Below are positions 1 through 8,180 of a DNA stretch of 64,000 nt, one piece after another. Made by a program: the position numbers and the translations under genes. The notes beneath the pieces are model-generated. The model worked only from the letters and a program-made list of their open reading frames with translations. It searched no databases and was not told the origin of the DNA. The DNA is from CAYZWU01 sp964482235 (GTDB taxonomy: Bacteria > Planctomycetota > B15-G4 > CAYZWU01). The stretch covers positions 62,001-126,000 of the forward strand of contig CAYZWU010000006.1 of NCBI GenBank assembly GCA_964482235.1, given 5' to 3'. How positions within the stretch are numbered: position 1 is the stretch's first letter; the number at the start of each line of letters is the position of its first letter.

Positions 1-315
1 CAGGGGGTCGTCAAGGGCGTCCCTGGCCTTGAACGGCGAATCCAGGTGCAGGATCGGTTCGATCAGCAGGAGGGGAAAGGCCTCTCTCAGATCGCACTGA
101 TCGAGGTTGCGGCCCCTGGCCACGACCAGGCCGGACTGCCTGAGGAACTCGGCCAGGGCATGGTGTCCCACGAGCGATCGGCTGTAGCTGTCCTGTCCCA
201 CCGAATCCTCGCCGAAGATCCGCCCGGAGAATGCGTTCAGCACGAGCCCCAGGGCGAAAGTCGCCAGGCCGGCGACGATGAGAACGGTGACGACCCGCGA
301 GGAGAAGGGATTCAT
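1..315 (-). CDS. DUF4350 domain-containing membrane protein, N-terminal part (runs off the window)
   Basis: The frame opens with an ATG at 315 that shares one base with the TGA of the upstream DUF4129 gene, so the two are translationally coupled. It stays open to the left edge. The visible 105 residues start with a short basic stretch and a hydrophobic segment (about residues 8-28) that should anchor the protein. Then comes a region with the HHALAEFLRQSG pattern, as in DUF4350 proteins, where an ATPase-like domain usually follows. In many bacteria DUF4129 and DUF4350 genes sit beside MoxR AAA-ATPase and DUF58 genes; those would lie left of this window. No function can be assigned beyond that association. 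Confidence 0.65.
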   Translation of the reverse strand, partial: MNPFSSRVVTVLIVAGLATFALGLVLNAFSGRIFGEDSVGQDSYSRSLVGHHALAEFLRQSGLVVARGRNLDQCDLREAFPLLLIEPILHLDSPFKARDALDDPL

Positions 316-974
316 CACGTAATCCCCTTGAAAGCGTCGAGGCAGTTCCGGAATTCCTTCTGCCCCGGACTGCGGCCGCCGAAGAGGGAAAGCTCGACGG
401 TCTTCACCAGGTAGCGGAAGCGGACGCGGTCATTCTGCGACCGGGGAAGCAGGGCGGCGAGCTCCCGGCTCGTCATGTCATCGGTCACTGGTTTCTTCGC
501 ATGGAAGGACTGGCGCTTCACGGCGAGAAGGAGGAGGTGATGCACAGCCTCCAGGTAGCGCCCTTCCGCAGCCAGGCGCTCCGCATTTTCGAGAGAGAGC
601 TCGTTGATCTCCTTTCTGTTTTCTTCCTGCCCGGCAGCCCCTGCCCGGTCCGCGGCCTGGACATCGCGGATTCTCGCACGGTTATTCACGGTACCAACCA
701 GCCAGACGATGGCGAAGCTCACGGCCAGCATGGAGGCGAGAACAATGAGGATCAGGCTGAGGGTGCCGAGGCCCTGCCCTTCACCCGTACGCCTGTCCGT
801 ACTCGGTTTCAGGCGGGGCGGGGCGGCTATCTCCTTCTGGTAGGAGCCGTCCGCGACGATGTTCCTGGCCCGTGTCGCCGCCTCGTCGCGGTCCACGGTC
901 TCCCCGGCCGAAAGCGCAGCCGTTCCGACGAGGAGGAAGAGAAGCAGAAGGCAGGCGGGATGCAAAGAGTGCAT
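315..974 (-). CDS. DUF4129 domain-containing membrane protein
   Basis: 219 residues. An N-terminal signal peptide (about 1-24, leucine-rich, ending near SAG) is followed by a short polar region. One strong transmembrane segment lies at about residues 72-96, and the C-terminal cytoplasmic DUF4129 domain occupies about 125-215. That domain has the typical pattern: a helix rich in A and E, then YLEAVHHLLLLAVKR, then the TSRELAALLP motif and a terminal helix ending in FRNCLDAF. It is the first gene of the pair with the DUF4350 gene, which overlaps its stop by one base. The membrane protein at 1009-1935 lies 34 bases upstream on the same strand and may share the transcript. Confidence 0.7.
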   Translation of the reverse strand: MHSLHPACLLLLFLLVGTAALSAGETVDRDEAATRARNIVADGSYQKEIAAPPRLKPSTDRRTGEGQGLGTLSLILIVLASMLAVSFAIVWLVGTVNNRARIRDVQAADRAGAAGQEENRKEINELSLENAERLAAEGRYLEAVHHLLLLAVKRQSFHAKKPVTDDMTSRELAALLPRSQNDRVRFRYLVKTVELSLFGGRSPGQKEFRNCLDAFKGIT

Positions 975-1008
975 GGACGGTTCCCCGCAGGAGCAAGTGA
1001 GCCAGGGA

Positions 1009-1935
1009 TCAATCGAATACGGACGCCAGCTTGTCCTCGTCAGCGCCCTCGATCTGCACCTTGAGGTTGTAGTAGATCAGCGAGGCGGCCACGGCTGACA
1101 GGATTCCACAGATGATGGCGAAAAGGTAATCCAGGATGTAATAGGATGCCGTCAAATCCACGGAGGCACCGTCATATCCGTTGCCGGCCGCGGACGTCGT
1201 CTCGATCCCCGCGGCGCTGGTGATCGTGTTGAGTGTGAACTGAATGATAAAGAACAACAGAATGAAGACGAAGATGCGCCAGCGGTTGCCCAGGGTCAGG
1301 CGCTTGCTGCGCTTCAGCGATTCGAAAACACCGATGTCCTCCACCACAACGGCAGGAGCGGCTGCGTAGTACATGCAGTAGACCATCATGGCTGGAATAA
1401 GCCCGGCCCAGACAATGATGAGACTCAGCGTTTCGAGTCCCGTGGATACCATGGCAGAGGCGATGAAGCTCGCGAGCATCATCGGTATGATGGTGATCAA
1501 TCCCGCGATGAGCCCGATCATGAGGGCGACGCCAAGGAGAGGCAGCATGCGGGACAGGCCCGTGGCCAGCGACTTCCCGATACTCACTTTTTCGTTCTTG
1601 AGGCGGCGGAAGACGCCGTAGATGATCGCGCCCGTGGCGACGGGCTGCAGGAGGAAAACCATGATTCCCGCCACGAGCACGTATTTATCTTCTATCGTGA
1701 AGGCGAGCAGGATGAGAGGAAGGAGGACAATGGAGTAGATCACTCCGAAGATATGCAGGCCGGAAAACGAGAGGGCGAAGCAGTGGGCCAGGGTGGTGAG
1801 GACGGGGAGCTTCGCTCTCCTTCGGCGGCCGGTGCCGCGGGATGACCTCGCCCGGCTTCTTCTTACAACGACTTTTTGTTCATTCTGGCCATTCTCGGTA
1901 TCTGAGACGGCGGCGCCCTGCTCTTCCTGTTCCAT
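1009..1935 (-). CDS. multi-pass membrane protein (glycerophosphodiester phosphodiesterase membrane-domain-like)
   Basis: 308 residues. The N-terminus (1-42) is charged, with an Arg-rich stretch just before the first membrane helix. About six hydrophobic segments follow, and the protein ends in a short acidic tail. The stretch VVVEDIGVFESLKRSKRLT between two helices resembles the loop common in DUF975/GDPD-membrane-domain type proteins, where an amphipathic helix follows a conserved acidic pair. No enzymatic residues are visible, so a structural or trafficking role in the membrane is the most that can be said. GAAGAGATC just upstream is a weak ribosome binding site for the ATG at 1935. It is probably cotranscribed with the DUF4129 and DUF4350 genes. 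Confidence 0.55.
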   Translation of the reverse strand: MEQEEQGAAVSDTENGQNEQKVVVRRSRARSSRGTGRRRRAKLPVLTTLAHCFALSFSGLHIFGVIYSIVLLPLILLAFTIEDKYVLVAGIMVFLLQPVATGAIIYGVFRRLKNEKVSIGKSLATGLSRMLPLLGVALMIGLIAGLITIIPMMLASFIASAMVSTGLETLSLIIVWAGLIPAMMVYCMYYAAAPAVVVEDIGVFESLKRSKRLTLGNRWRIFVFILLFFIIQFTLNTITSAAGIETTSAAGNGYDGASVDLTASYYILDYLFAIICGILSAVAASLIYYNLKVQIEGADEDKLASVFD

Positions 1936-2075
1936 CTTGATCTCTTCCCACGATTTTATCGCACTGATTCATGTCATGGCCCCCGGGGCCTATCCCGGAT
2001 ACCGATGATATATTCCGACTCCCTGCATTCCAAATGAATTGCCGCTGCGAAAAGCACTTCTTCGGCCGGATATAG

Positions 2076-2170
2076 AAAAAGAGAGGCGGGCGGCTCGATC
2101 CGCCGCCCGCCTGCTCGGCTTCGATCTGCAAGGAGGTCCGCGGGGCGTCGGGGGAGAACCCCGCGGACCT
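2076..2170 (-). terminator. double hairpin terminator after the subtilase gene
   Basis: Two perfect stems follow the subtilase stop codon on the minus strand. The first is a 12-bp stem (2134-2145 pairing with 2159-2170) lying 10 bases after the stop. The second is a 10-bp GC stem (2085-2094 with 2102-2111, 7-base loop) followed after four bases by five T residues on the minus strand (2080-2076). The second has the standard Rho-independent form. The rest of the gap to 1936 shows nothing else clear. Confidence 0.85.
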
Positions 2171-2180
2171 TCCTGTCGGA

Positions 2181-5100
2181 TCACTGTATGGATGTGGCAA
2201 CCACGTTCGTGGCCTGACCGTACTGGACGGCCTGAAGCCAGACATTGACACCCGAGACCGAGGGGATCGGGAGTGTCCACGTCACGGCGCCGGAGCCGTT
2301 CGACATGGTGGGGCCGGCTCCCTGCACGGGATTGGCCAGCCCGAGGGTGACGTCGAGCATCGAAATGTAGGTACTGCCCGGACCGGTGAGGCTGTACGCC
2401 AGCCACGTGTTGGTGTTCGGGGTGCCGTTCGTCACGTTGAAGGTGGCATTCATTCCGCCCTGCATCGGATCGGGCGTGACGGCGAGGGTGAAGCTCGCCG
2501 ACGTGGTGGTGCCCGATCCCGCCGAGGAGAAATCGGTCTCCACGCCGTCGCCGTTTCTTGCCTTGACGGAGAAGAGGTAGGTGGTGCCGGATTCGAGCCC
2601 CGTGGCCGTCACCGTGCCCCAGGCCGCGTCGGTCCGCCAGACGGGAGTTCCGCCGTTGCTGCCGCCGCTGGCGTTCAGGTAGTAGCTCGCTCCCCCGCCC
2701 GACTTCTCGACCCAGATGGCGAACTCCGTCCAGGAGGGATTGCCGTTGGGTGCGACATTCACATCCAGGGTCGACGAGGTGGGATTGGTCACGCTGGGCG
2801 TGCCCGGCGTGTTGGCATGGGTGTAGATGTAACGGATCGACGAGTAGGACGTCTCGTTCTGGCCGATGGAGCTGTCGCGGGCTTTCACGCGGTAGCTGTA
2901 CTCGTGGTTCGCCTGGAGGCTGCCGTCCGAGTAGTCCGTGCTGCTCTGCCATCCGGAGTTGCTTCCGCCGGAACCGCCGGTGGGGCTGGAATAGTAGTCG
3001 AAGTAGTACTGCACGGGTTCGTGGAGATCACTGGCAGTCGTGGCAGTCATGCTGATATTGCCGGTGCCGGTCGGATAGGGATCCACGGCAAAGGTCATCG
3101 GATCGGGGCTGGGGGGATCGGTGTCGTACTCGACGGTCACATGGAAGAGCCAGTTGTACGGGCCGTAGCTCTCTGCATACGACTCGTGGTTGTGTTCCAC
3201 CGGCACGGCGACCGTGCCCAGCGTGGAAGAAGCCTTCAAGGTCCAGGTGGCCGTCGAGGACGATCCACCCTCGCCGGCGATCGATCCGGCGTCGTAGGGG
3301 TCGGGACCCGAGATGAGGGACCACCCCGTGGGCGGCTCGGGATCGAATGTGTTGTCATGGCTGGCGATCTCGCTGTCGTTGATGAGCCAGAAATCGAACT
3401 CCGCCTCCTCGCCCGGTTCCATGGAAGACGGCCATATGCCGTAAGCCTGGAAATCGGTCGGCAGGCCCACTTCAACGAAATCCTCCTCCGTCGCCAGGGA
3501 GAATCCCTCGGTGGAACCGCCGTGATCGAAGCTGGTCGACCAGGCATAGACCTTGACGACCGTGTCGGAAAAGCTCGTTCCGGAATCGACGCGCACCTGG
3601 TGGACGTTGTCCTGGCTTGCGAAATCGTAATCCATCAGGACTCCGTCGTCCTCGGTGTAGAGGCGGAGGTTGAGGTCGCTGAGGGTGTAGTAGGTGATGG
3701 GATAGTCATGGGGGTTGTAGGTGGCGTGGCGGTTCCAGACCAGGGTGGCGCGGTCGCGGCCCTCGCCGCTGGTTCCCTCGTCGCGCATCTGGCCCTTGTA
3801 GAGGCGGTAGGATCCGGAATTGCCTCTTGCGGTCACCGTGTTGGTGAACACGTCGCCGCGGTGGTAGTAGGCGGACCAGGCGTTCACGTAGCCCCAGCCG
3901 TATTCCTCGGACCAGCCGTCGGAGTCGCTCTCGAAGTCGATGAGCGTCTCGTTCTTCTGGGCCGTGTTGAGGAGGAGGGCCTTGATCGCCTTCTCGTCGT
4001 AGACGCCGGTATCCATCAGGTCCATGGCGATGCCGAGGATCATGGGAGCGGCCATGCTGGTTCCCGTCTTGTCGATGTAATCGAGCTCCGATTCCCAGGC
4101 GAAGTTGCACGAGTTGATGTCCGTTCCCGGAGCGGCGATGTCGGGCTTTCTCCTGCCGTTCGCCGTGGGACCGCGGGTGCTGGTCGTCCAGATTTCGTCG
4201 TCCGTCCGTTCCGGTGTGTTGTTGTCGTCCACGTTGGCCACGGTGATGCCGTTGTAGTTGCAGGCCGGCTCCCTGAAGAGAGTGTTGCTCGGTCCCGAGT
4301 TGCCTGCGCTGAACGTCACGACCATGTCGCTGTACGACGAGATCACGGAATCCCAGAAGCGGCTGTAGTCGGTCTCGTCGTCGGCTGTCTCGCCGCCGTA
4401 GCTCAGATTAATACCGTCAACGTCGTCGTTGAAGCTGTTGAAAGGAACAAGGCTGTTCGTGTCGTAGAGGGCCCTGTCCACGAGCCACATGGCGTCGGAC
4501 GAGTACATGTAGGCTCTGCCGTCGAGGCCGCGCCAGGCGGCCTTGAGGGTCACGGCCTTTTCGACGCCGTACGACATGCCGAGGTGCTCCGGGTATCCGG
4601 GAGTACCGTAGCTGGCCACGATTCCCATGACATGGGTTCCGTGCCCCTGGCAGTCGTCGATGCTGATGAGGTCGTTCCACCAGGGATCGCCGGCGCCCGC
4701 CACGAGATACCAGGAATAGAAATTGATCCTGTCGGCGGAATCCTCGAGCCCCGGATGATCCAGGTCGGTCCCGCAGTCGAGAACGGCCGGGTCGTAGATG
4801 CCGCCGGTCTCGCCGTTCGGCCAGAAGCTACCGGAGTCGCTGACCTTGGTGGCGTCGTCGGCGTTGGTCAGGTTTCCTTCCGTCAGGACGTCCTCGGCGA
4901 TCCGGGCCACGTGGTCGAGGGATGCAATGCCGTCGAGCGCCGAAACGGGCACCAGGGCCACGAGGGCGTTGACGCAGATCGTCCCGTATTCGACGATTCC
5001 GCCGAGCCCCTCCACGGCCGTTCGGATGCCGGCCTGATCGTCCGTCATCTCCGTGGAGAGGAGAGCGACCAGCTCGTTCTTCATCTCGAGAGAGAGGGCC

Positions 5101-5630
5101 TCGTGCTGCTCTGTCGCGGTTTTGAGAAGCTCCCTCTCTTCCGGCGTGAGATCGATGACCCCGTCAGCGGAGTTGTCCGCATCGCGGGTGTAGTTCTTGT
5201 TCCGCTGCTTGAGAAAGCGGCTGTTTACGGACGCCACTCTGTCGGCGATCGCCCGCAGGGCTGCGGCGCGGCGATCGCGGACCTGCTTGCCCAGCAGGTC
5301 GTGGGGTTGATATTTCAGGAAAATGATCACGCGTATCATCTCCTCGGGGGACAGGTCAGCCGCCTTCTCGGCAAGAGCCTCGGAAAGGACGGGTATGTCC
5401 TGCATGATGGGCGGCGGGACGGGAATCACCGTTCCATCGAGCGATTCCACTGTGTTGGGGGCGTCGCCCGGATCGAGATCGGGCTTCCCCATGTGCTGGC
5501 CGGTCAGGGGAACGCCGTTCGCCCGGTCCCGGGGCGGAGAGAGGCTGCTCTTGGAGTCGTCCGGCAGGACGGCTCCGCAGCAGAACAGGAAGAGAACAGT
5601 CAGAATGAAAATCAGTCTCGTTTCTTTCAT
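2181..5630 (-). CDS. secreted subtilisin-like (S8) serine protease with Fn3-like and C-terminal beta domains
   Basis: 1149 residues. A signal peptide (1-22) precedes a long N-terminal propeptide-like region (about 25-265). The S8 catalytic domain follows at about 280-590. The triad is readable: Asp285 in VLDCGTD, His330 in GHGTHV and Ser525 in GTSMAAP, with the oxyanion Asn444 in SAGNSG. Beyond it are beta-rich regions and two fibronectin-III-like modules (about 865-965 and 970-1045). The last 105 residues (1045-1149) form a domain also found at the end of the protein encoded at 39487-40440. The enzyme should act outside the cytoplasm, degrading protein or processing surface proteins. It is divergent from the sulfatase gene and ends in a strong terminator. 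Confidence 0.93.
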   Translation of the reverse strand: MKETRLIFILTVLFLFCCGAVLPDDSKSSLSPPRDRANGVPLTGQHMGKPDLDPGDAPNTVESLDGTVIPVPPPIMQDIPVLSEALAEKAADLSPEEMIRVIIFLKYQPHDLLGKQVRDRRAAALRAIADRVASVNSRFLKQRNKNYTRDADNSADGVIDLTPEERELLKTATEQHEALSLEMKNELVALLSTEMTDDQAGIRTAVEGLGGIVEYGTICVNALVALVPVSALDGIASLDHVARIAEDVLTEGNLTNADDATKVSDSGSFWPNGETGGIYDPAVLDCGTDLDHPGLEDSADRINFYSWYLVAGAGDPWWNDLISIDDCQGHGTHVMGIVASYGTPGYPEHLGMSYGVEKAVTLKAAWRGLDGRAYMYSSDAMWLVDRALYDTNSLVPFNSFNDDVDGINLSYGGETADDETDYSRFWDSVISSYSDMVVTFSAGNSGPSNTLFREPACNYNGITVANVDDNNTPERTDDEIWTTSTRGPTANGRRKPDIAAPGTDINSCNFAWESELDYIDKTGTSMAAPMILGIAMDLMDTGVYDEKAIKALLLNTAQKNETLIDFESDSDGWSEEYGWGYVNAWSAYYHRGDVFTNTVTARGNSGSYRLYKGQMRDEGTSGEGRDRATLVWNRHATYNPHDYPITYYTLSDLNLRLYTEDDGVLMDYDFASQDNVHQVRVDSGTSFSDTVVKVYAWSTSFDHGGSTEGFSLATEEDFVEVGLPTDFQAYGIWPSSMEPGEEAEFDFWLINDSEIASHDNTFDPEPPTGWSLISGPDPYDAGSIAGEGGSSSTATWTLKASSTLGTVAVPVEHNHESYAESYGPYNWLFHVTVEYDTDPPSPDPMTFAVDPYPTGTGNISMTATTASDLHEPVQYYFDYYSSPTGGSGGSNSGWQSSTDYSDGSLQANHEYSYRVKARDSSIGQNETSYSSIRYIYTHANTPGTPSVTNPTSSTLDVNVAPNGNPSWTEFAIWVEKSGGGASYYLNASGGSNGGTPVWRTDAAWGTVTATGLESGTTYLFSVKARNGDGVETDFSSAGSGTTTSASFTLAVTPDPMQGGMNATFNVTNGTPNTNTWLAYSLTGPGSTYISMLDVTLGLANPVQGAGPTMSNGSGAVTWTLPIPSVSGVNVWLQAVQYGQATNVVATSIQ

Positions 5631-5793
5631 TTTCTTGTCTCCTTCGATTAGATTAGAGTAACTGACTCAGGTTGTTCTTCGTTGGGTAGGCAGTGTGGTG
5701 CGTGCAACCTTTCGCGGGGAACTGCGACATCCGTCACGGTTGGGGGAACGGGAAAATCTAGTTTTTCATTTTTCTCCCTGGGAGGAATTCTGG

Positions 5794-7281
5794 ATGGACA
5801 GCAGCTTCGATGCCGGTGGAAGGGACCTGAGCCGCCGCGATTTTCTGAGAGCCACCGGGGCGGGAGCGGCCGCCCTGGCCTTGCCGTGCTGCCGGGCTCC
5901 GGAGGAGGCGGCGGAGAAGGAGCCGAAGGAAACCCCTTCGAGCGGGCCGAACGTCGTCTACGTCCTGGCGGACCAGTGGCGGGGGCAAGCCACGGGCTAC
6001 GCGGGCGATCCCAATGCCGTCACCCCCGCGCTGGACCGGCTTGCCGCGCAGAGCGTTGATTTCGTGAACGCCGTTTCCGGATGCCCTGTCTGCTCACCCT
6101 ACAGGGCCAGCCTGTTGACCGGCCGATATCCGCTCACCCACGGCGTTTTCCTGAACGATCTCTGCCTGAGCCGGGATGCCGTCTCTCTGGCCGGGGCTTA
6201 CAAGCAGGCCGGGTACGACACTGCCTTCATCGGCAAGTGGCACCTGGACGGGCATGGGAGGAGCACATACATCCCCAGGGAGCGACGGCAGGGCTTCGAC
6301 ACGTTCGAGGCGCTCGAGTGCACCCACGACTACAACGAGTCGGCGTATTACGCCGGTGATGATCAGCAGAAGCGGTTATGGCCAGGCTACGATGCCGCGG
6401 CCCAGACGGACGAGGCGGTGCGGTACATCGGGGAGCATGCCCGTGGGGGGAGGCCGTTCTTTCTTGTTCTCTCCTGGGGGCCTCCGCACGCTCCCTACGA
6501 GACGGCTCCCCCCGAGTTCAGGAAGATGTTCCGGCCGGAGTCGATCGTGCTGCGCCCGAACGTTACTCCTGAAGAGGAGGGGAAAGCGAGGGAGACCCTC
6601 GCCGGCTACTACGCGCACATCGCGGCGCTGGACCATTGCCTGGCCCGACTGCTGCTCGCCCTTGGCGAGGCCGGCCTGGAAGAGGATACCGTATTCGTTT
6701 TCACGTCCGACCACGGCGACATGCATGGCTCGCAGGGCCAGAGAAAGAAGCAGAGGCCGTGGGACGAATCGGTCAGGGTTCCCCTGCTGATCCGCTATCC
6801 TCGCCTCCTCGGCCGCGAGGGCCGTATTCTCGACGCGATGATTTCAACGCCGGACATCATGCCCACTCTGCTGGGGCTCTCGGGAATCGCCGTGCCCGCG
6901 ACGGTGGAGGGGAGCGACCTCTCCCCTGTCGTGAGAGGCGGCGGCGGTTCGGGTCCCGAGGCCGCGCTGCTCAGCTGCGTTTCTCCCTTCGGCCAGTGGG
7001 CCCGGGGGCAAGGACGGGAGTTCCGGGGCATCCGGACGCGGCGCTACACCTACGTGCGCGACCTCGACGGTCCCTGGCTTCTCTACGACAACCTTGCCGA
7101 CCCCTATCAGATGAACAACCTGGTCGACAGGAAGGATCGTGCCGAGCTGCAGGGCCGGCTCGAGGCGATGCTTGCCGCGATGCTCGAGGAGAGGGGCGAT
7201 GCGTTTCTGCCCGGCGAGTCCTACATCGAGAAGTGGGGGTACAGGGTCGACGAGACGGGAACGGTGTCGTACGAGTATTGA
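5794..7281 (+). CDS. Tat-exported formylglycine-type sulfatase
   Basis: 495 residues from the ATG at 5794, chosen because GGAGGAA sits six bases upstream; an upstream in-frame ATG at 5695 lacks a ribosome binding site. The N-terminus has a twin-arginine signal (SRRDFLRATGAG) ending in LPCC, compatible with a Tat lipoprotein. The sulfatase fold begins at PNVVYVLADQWRG (metal ligand Asp60). The nucleophile is Cys100 in CSPYRASLLTGR, the C-x-P-x-R signature that a formylglycine-generating enzyme or anaerobic maturase must oxidise. FTSDHGDMHG supplies the later metal ligands. The substrate is unknown, probably a sulfated polysaccharide or sulfate ester. No maturase or second sulfatase is visible in this window. 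Confidence 0.93.
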   Translation: MDSSFDAGGRDLSRRDFLRATGAGAAALALPCCRAPEEAAEKEPKETPSSGPNVVYVLADQWRGQATGYAGDPNAVTPALDRLAAQSVDFVNAVSGCPVCSPYRASLLTGRYPLTHGVFLNDLCLSRDAVSLAGAYKQAGYDTAFIGKWHLDGHGRSTYIPRERRQGFDTFEALECTHDYNESAYYAGDDQQKRLWPGYDAAAQTDEAVRYIGEHARGGRPFFLVLSWGPPHAPYETAPPEFRKMFRPESIVLRPNVTPEEEGKARETLAGYYAHIAALDHCLARLLLALGEAGLEEDTVFVFTSDHGDMHGSQGQRKKQRPWDESVRVPLLIRYPRLLGREGRILDAMISTPDIMPTLLGLSGIAVPATVEGSDLSPVVRGGGGSGPEAALLSCVSPFGQWARGQGREFRGIRTRRYTYVRDLDGPWLLYDNLADPYQMNNLVDRKDRAELQGRLEAMLAAMLEERGDAFLPGESYIEKWGYRVDETGTVSYEY

Positions 7282-7295
7282 TCCCGAGTTCCGGC

Positions 7296-8024
7296 TCACG
7301 GCTTCTTTTCGATCACGGCGATGTAGAACGGTCCCTTTGACTCGATGAACCGCGTGATTCGCCAGCCCGTGCTCTTCACGATTCGCGTCATCTCCTTCTG
7401 CGAGACGAGTAGGTAGTCGAACCAGGGCGTCGCCCGCTCCCTGTATCGCACCCGGATGCGAATCTGACCGGGCATCCTTCCCTTGCTTCGGTTCCTTTTC
7501 CTGTAGCTCACGTGGATGGGGTCCTTCGACAGGTGGGGATCCATCGACTCGGCGATGATTCTCGCCCTGTCCGTCGTGAGCGCGTGGAACCTCCCGAGGA
7601 GCCATCGGCCCCGTTTTTCGTTTTCGAGGAGCCCGAAGTTGTTCCCGAGCAGGAGGATCGTGTCGAAGGGCCCCAGGCCGGCCGGTATTCTGGTCACGGG
7701 GCAGGCCACGGCGTGGCAAAGGCCCCTTTTCCTGCAGACCGAGACGGCCAGGGGAGACTGGTCGATTCCCGTGACATCGAGCCCCTGGCGCTGCAGGTGG
7801 ATGGCGTGCCGTCCCGCGCCGCAGCCGATGTCCAGGACGCGTCCCCGGGCGAGCCGGATCGCCTTCTTCTGATGGGGCAGCCACTCGTCGTACTCCGTGA
7901 AGTAGGCGCCGATCCGGTCGGAGACGTCGAGATAGCCGTCGTCCCTTTCGATCACCTCGCAGTTGTTCGAGCCCAGGAAATGGTCGTGGATCTCGTGACC
8001 GAAGGCATCGTGGTCGTTTTTCAT
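7296..8024 (-). CDS. class I SAM-dependent methyltransferase
   Basis: 242 residues. The SAM-binding motif I is VLDIGCGAGRH at about residues 63-73, and motif II with acidic Asp lies in VTGIDQSPLAV, typical of small-molecule class I methyltransferases. A segment with FDTILLLGNNFGLLEN matches motif IV, and the C-terminus has beta strands ending in IAVIEKKP. The fold resembles enzymes annotated as tellurite-resistance TehB-like or UbiE-like, but the substrate cannot be told. It lies downstream of the MATE exporter on the same strand and is separated from it by a long inverted repeat, so it may or may not share its transcript. The stop is 14 bases from the convergent sulfatase stop. Confidence 0.85.
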   Translation of the reverse strand: MKNDHDAFGHEIHDHFLGSNNCEVIERDDGYLDVSDRIGAYFTEYDEWLPHQKKAIRLARGRVLDIGCGAGRHAIHLQRQGLDVTGIDQSPLAVSVCRKRGLCHAVACPVTRIPAGLGPFDTILLLGNNFGLLENEKRGRWLLGRFHALTTDRARIIAESMDPHLSKDPIHVSYRKRNRSKGRMPGQIRIRVRYRERATPWFDYLLVSQKEMTRIVKSTGWRITRFIESKGPFYIAVIEKKP

Positions 8025-8111
8025 GTCTGTTCTCCCTGCTGTCGGATGATAACCCGGATCCGGATGATGTCATCGACCGGATTCGGAAATGTGCCGTTGC
8101 GGAACGGTCGC

Positions 8112-8173
8112 CCGGCCCGGACATCGCTTCGAGTTCCTGCCTCGCGGCGGAACCGAAAAGATGTCCGGGCCGG
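8112..8173. repeat. 62-nt long inverted repeat between MATE and methyltransferase genes
   Basis: A perfect 14-bp arm (8112-8125) pairs with 8160-8173. Inside it, CTTCG and GTTCC pair with CGAA and GGAAC, giving one long stem with small interruptions and an 11-base loop. It begins seven bases after the MATE stop on the minus strand. There is no T-run on either side, so it is not a standard Rho-independent terminator. It could be an mRNA 3' stabiliser, a partial terminator, or a palindromic repeat element. Confidence 0.7.
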
Positions 8174-8180
8174 CGATGAT

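Noticed and set aside
2817..5651. Very long open frame (944 codons) opposite the subtilase gene
   Set aside because: It is the antisense shadow of a high-GC gene; the product has repetitive Val/Gly/Arg composition with no domain, while the minus frame has a signal peptide and full catalytic triad.
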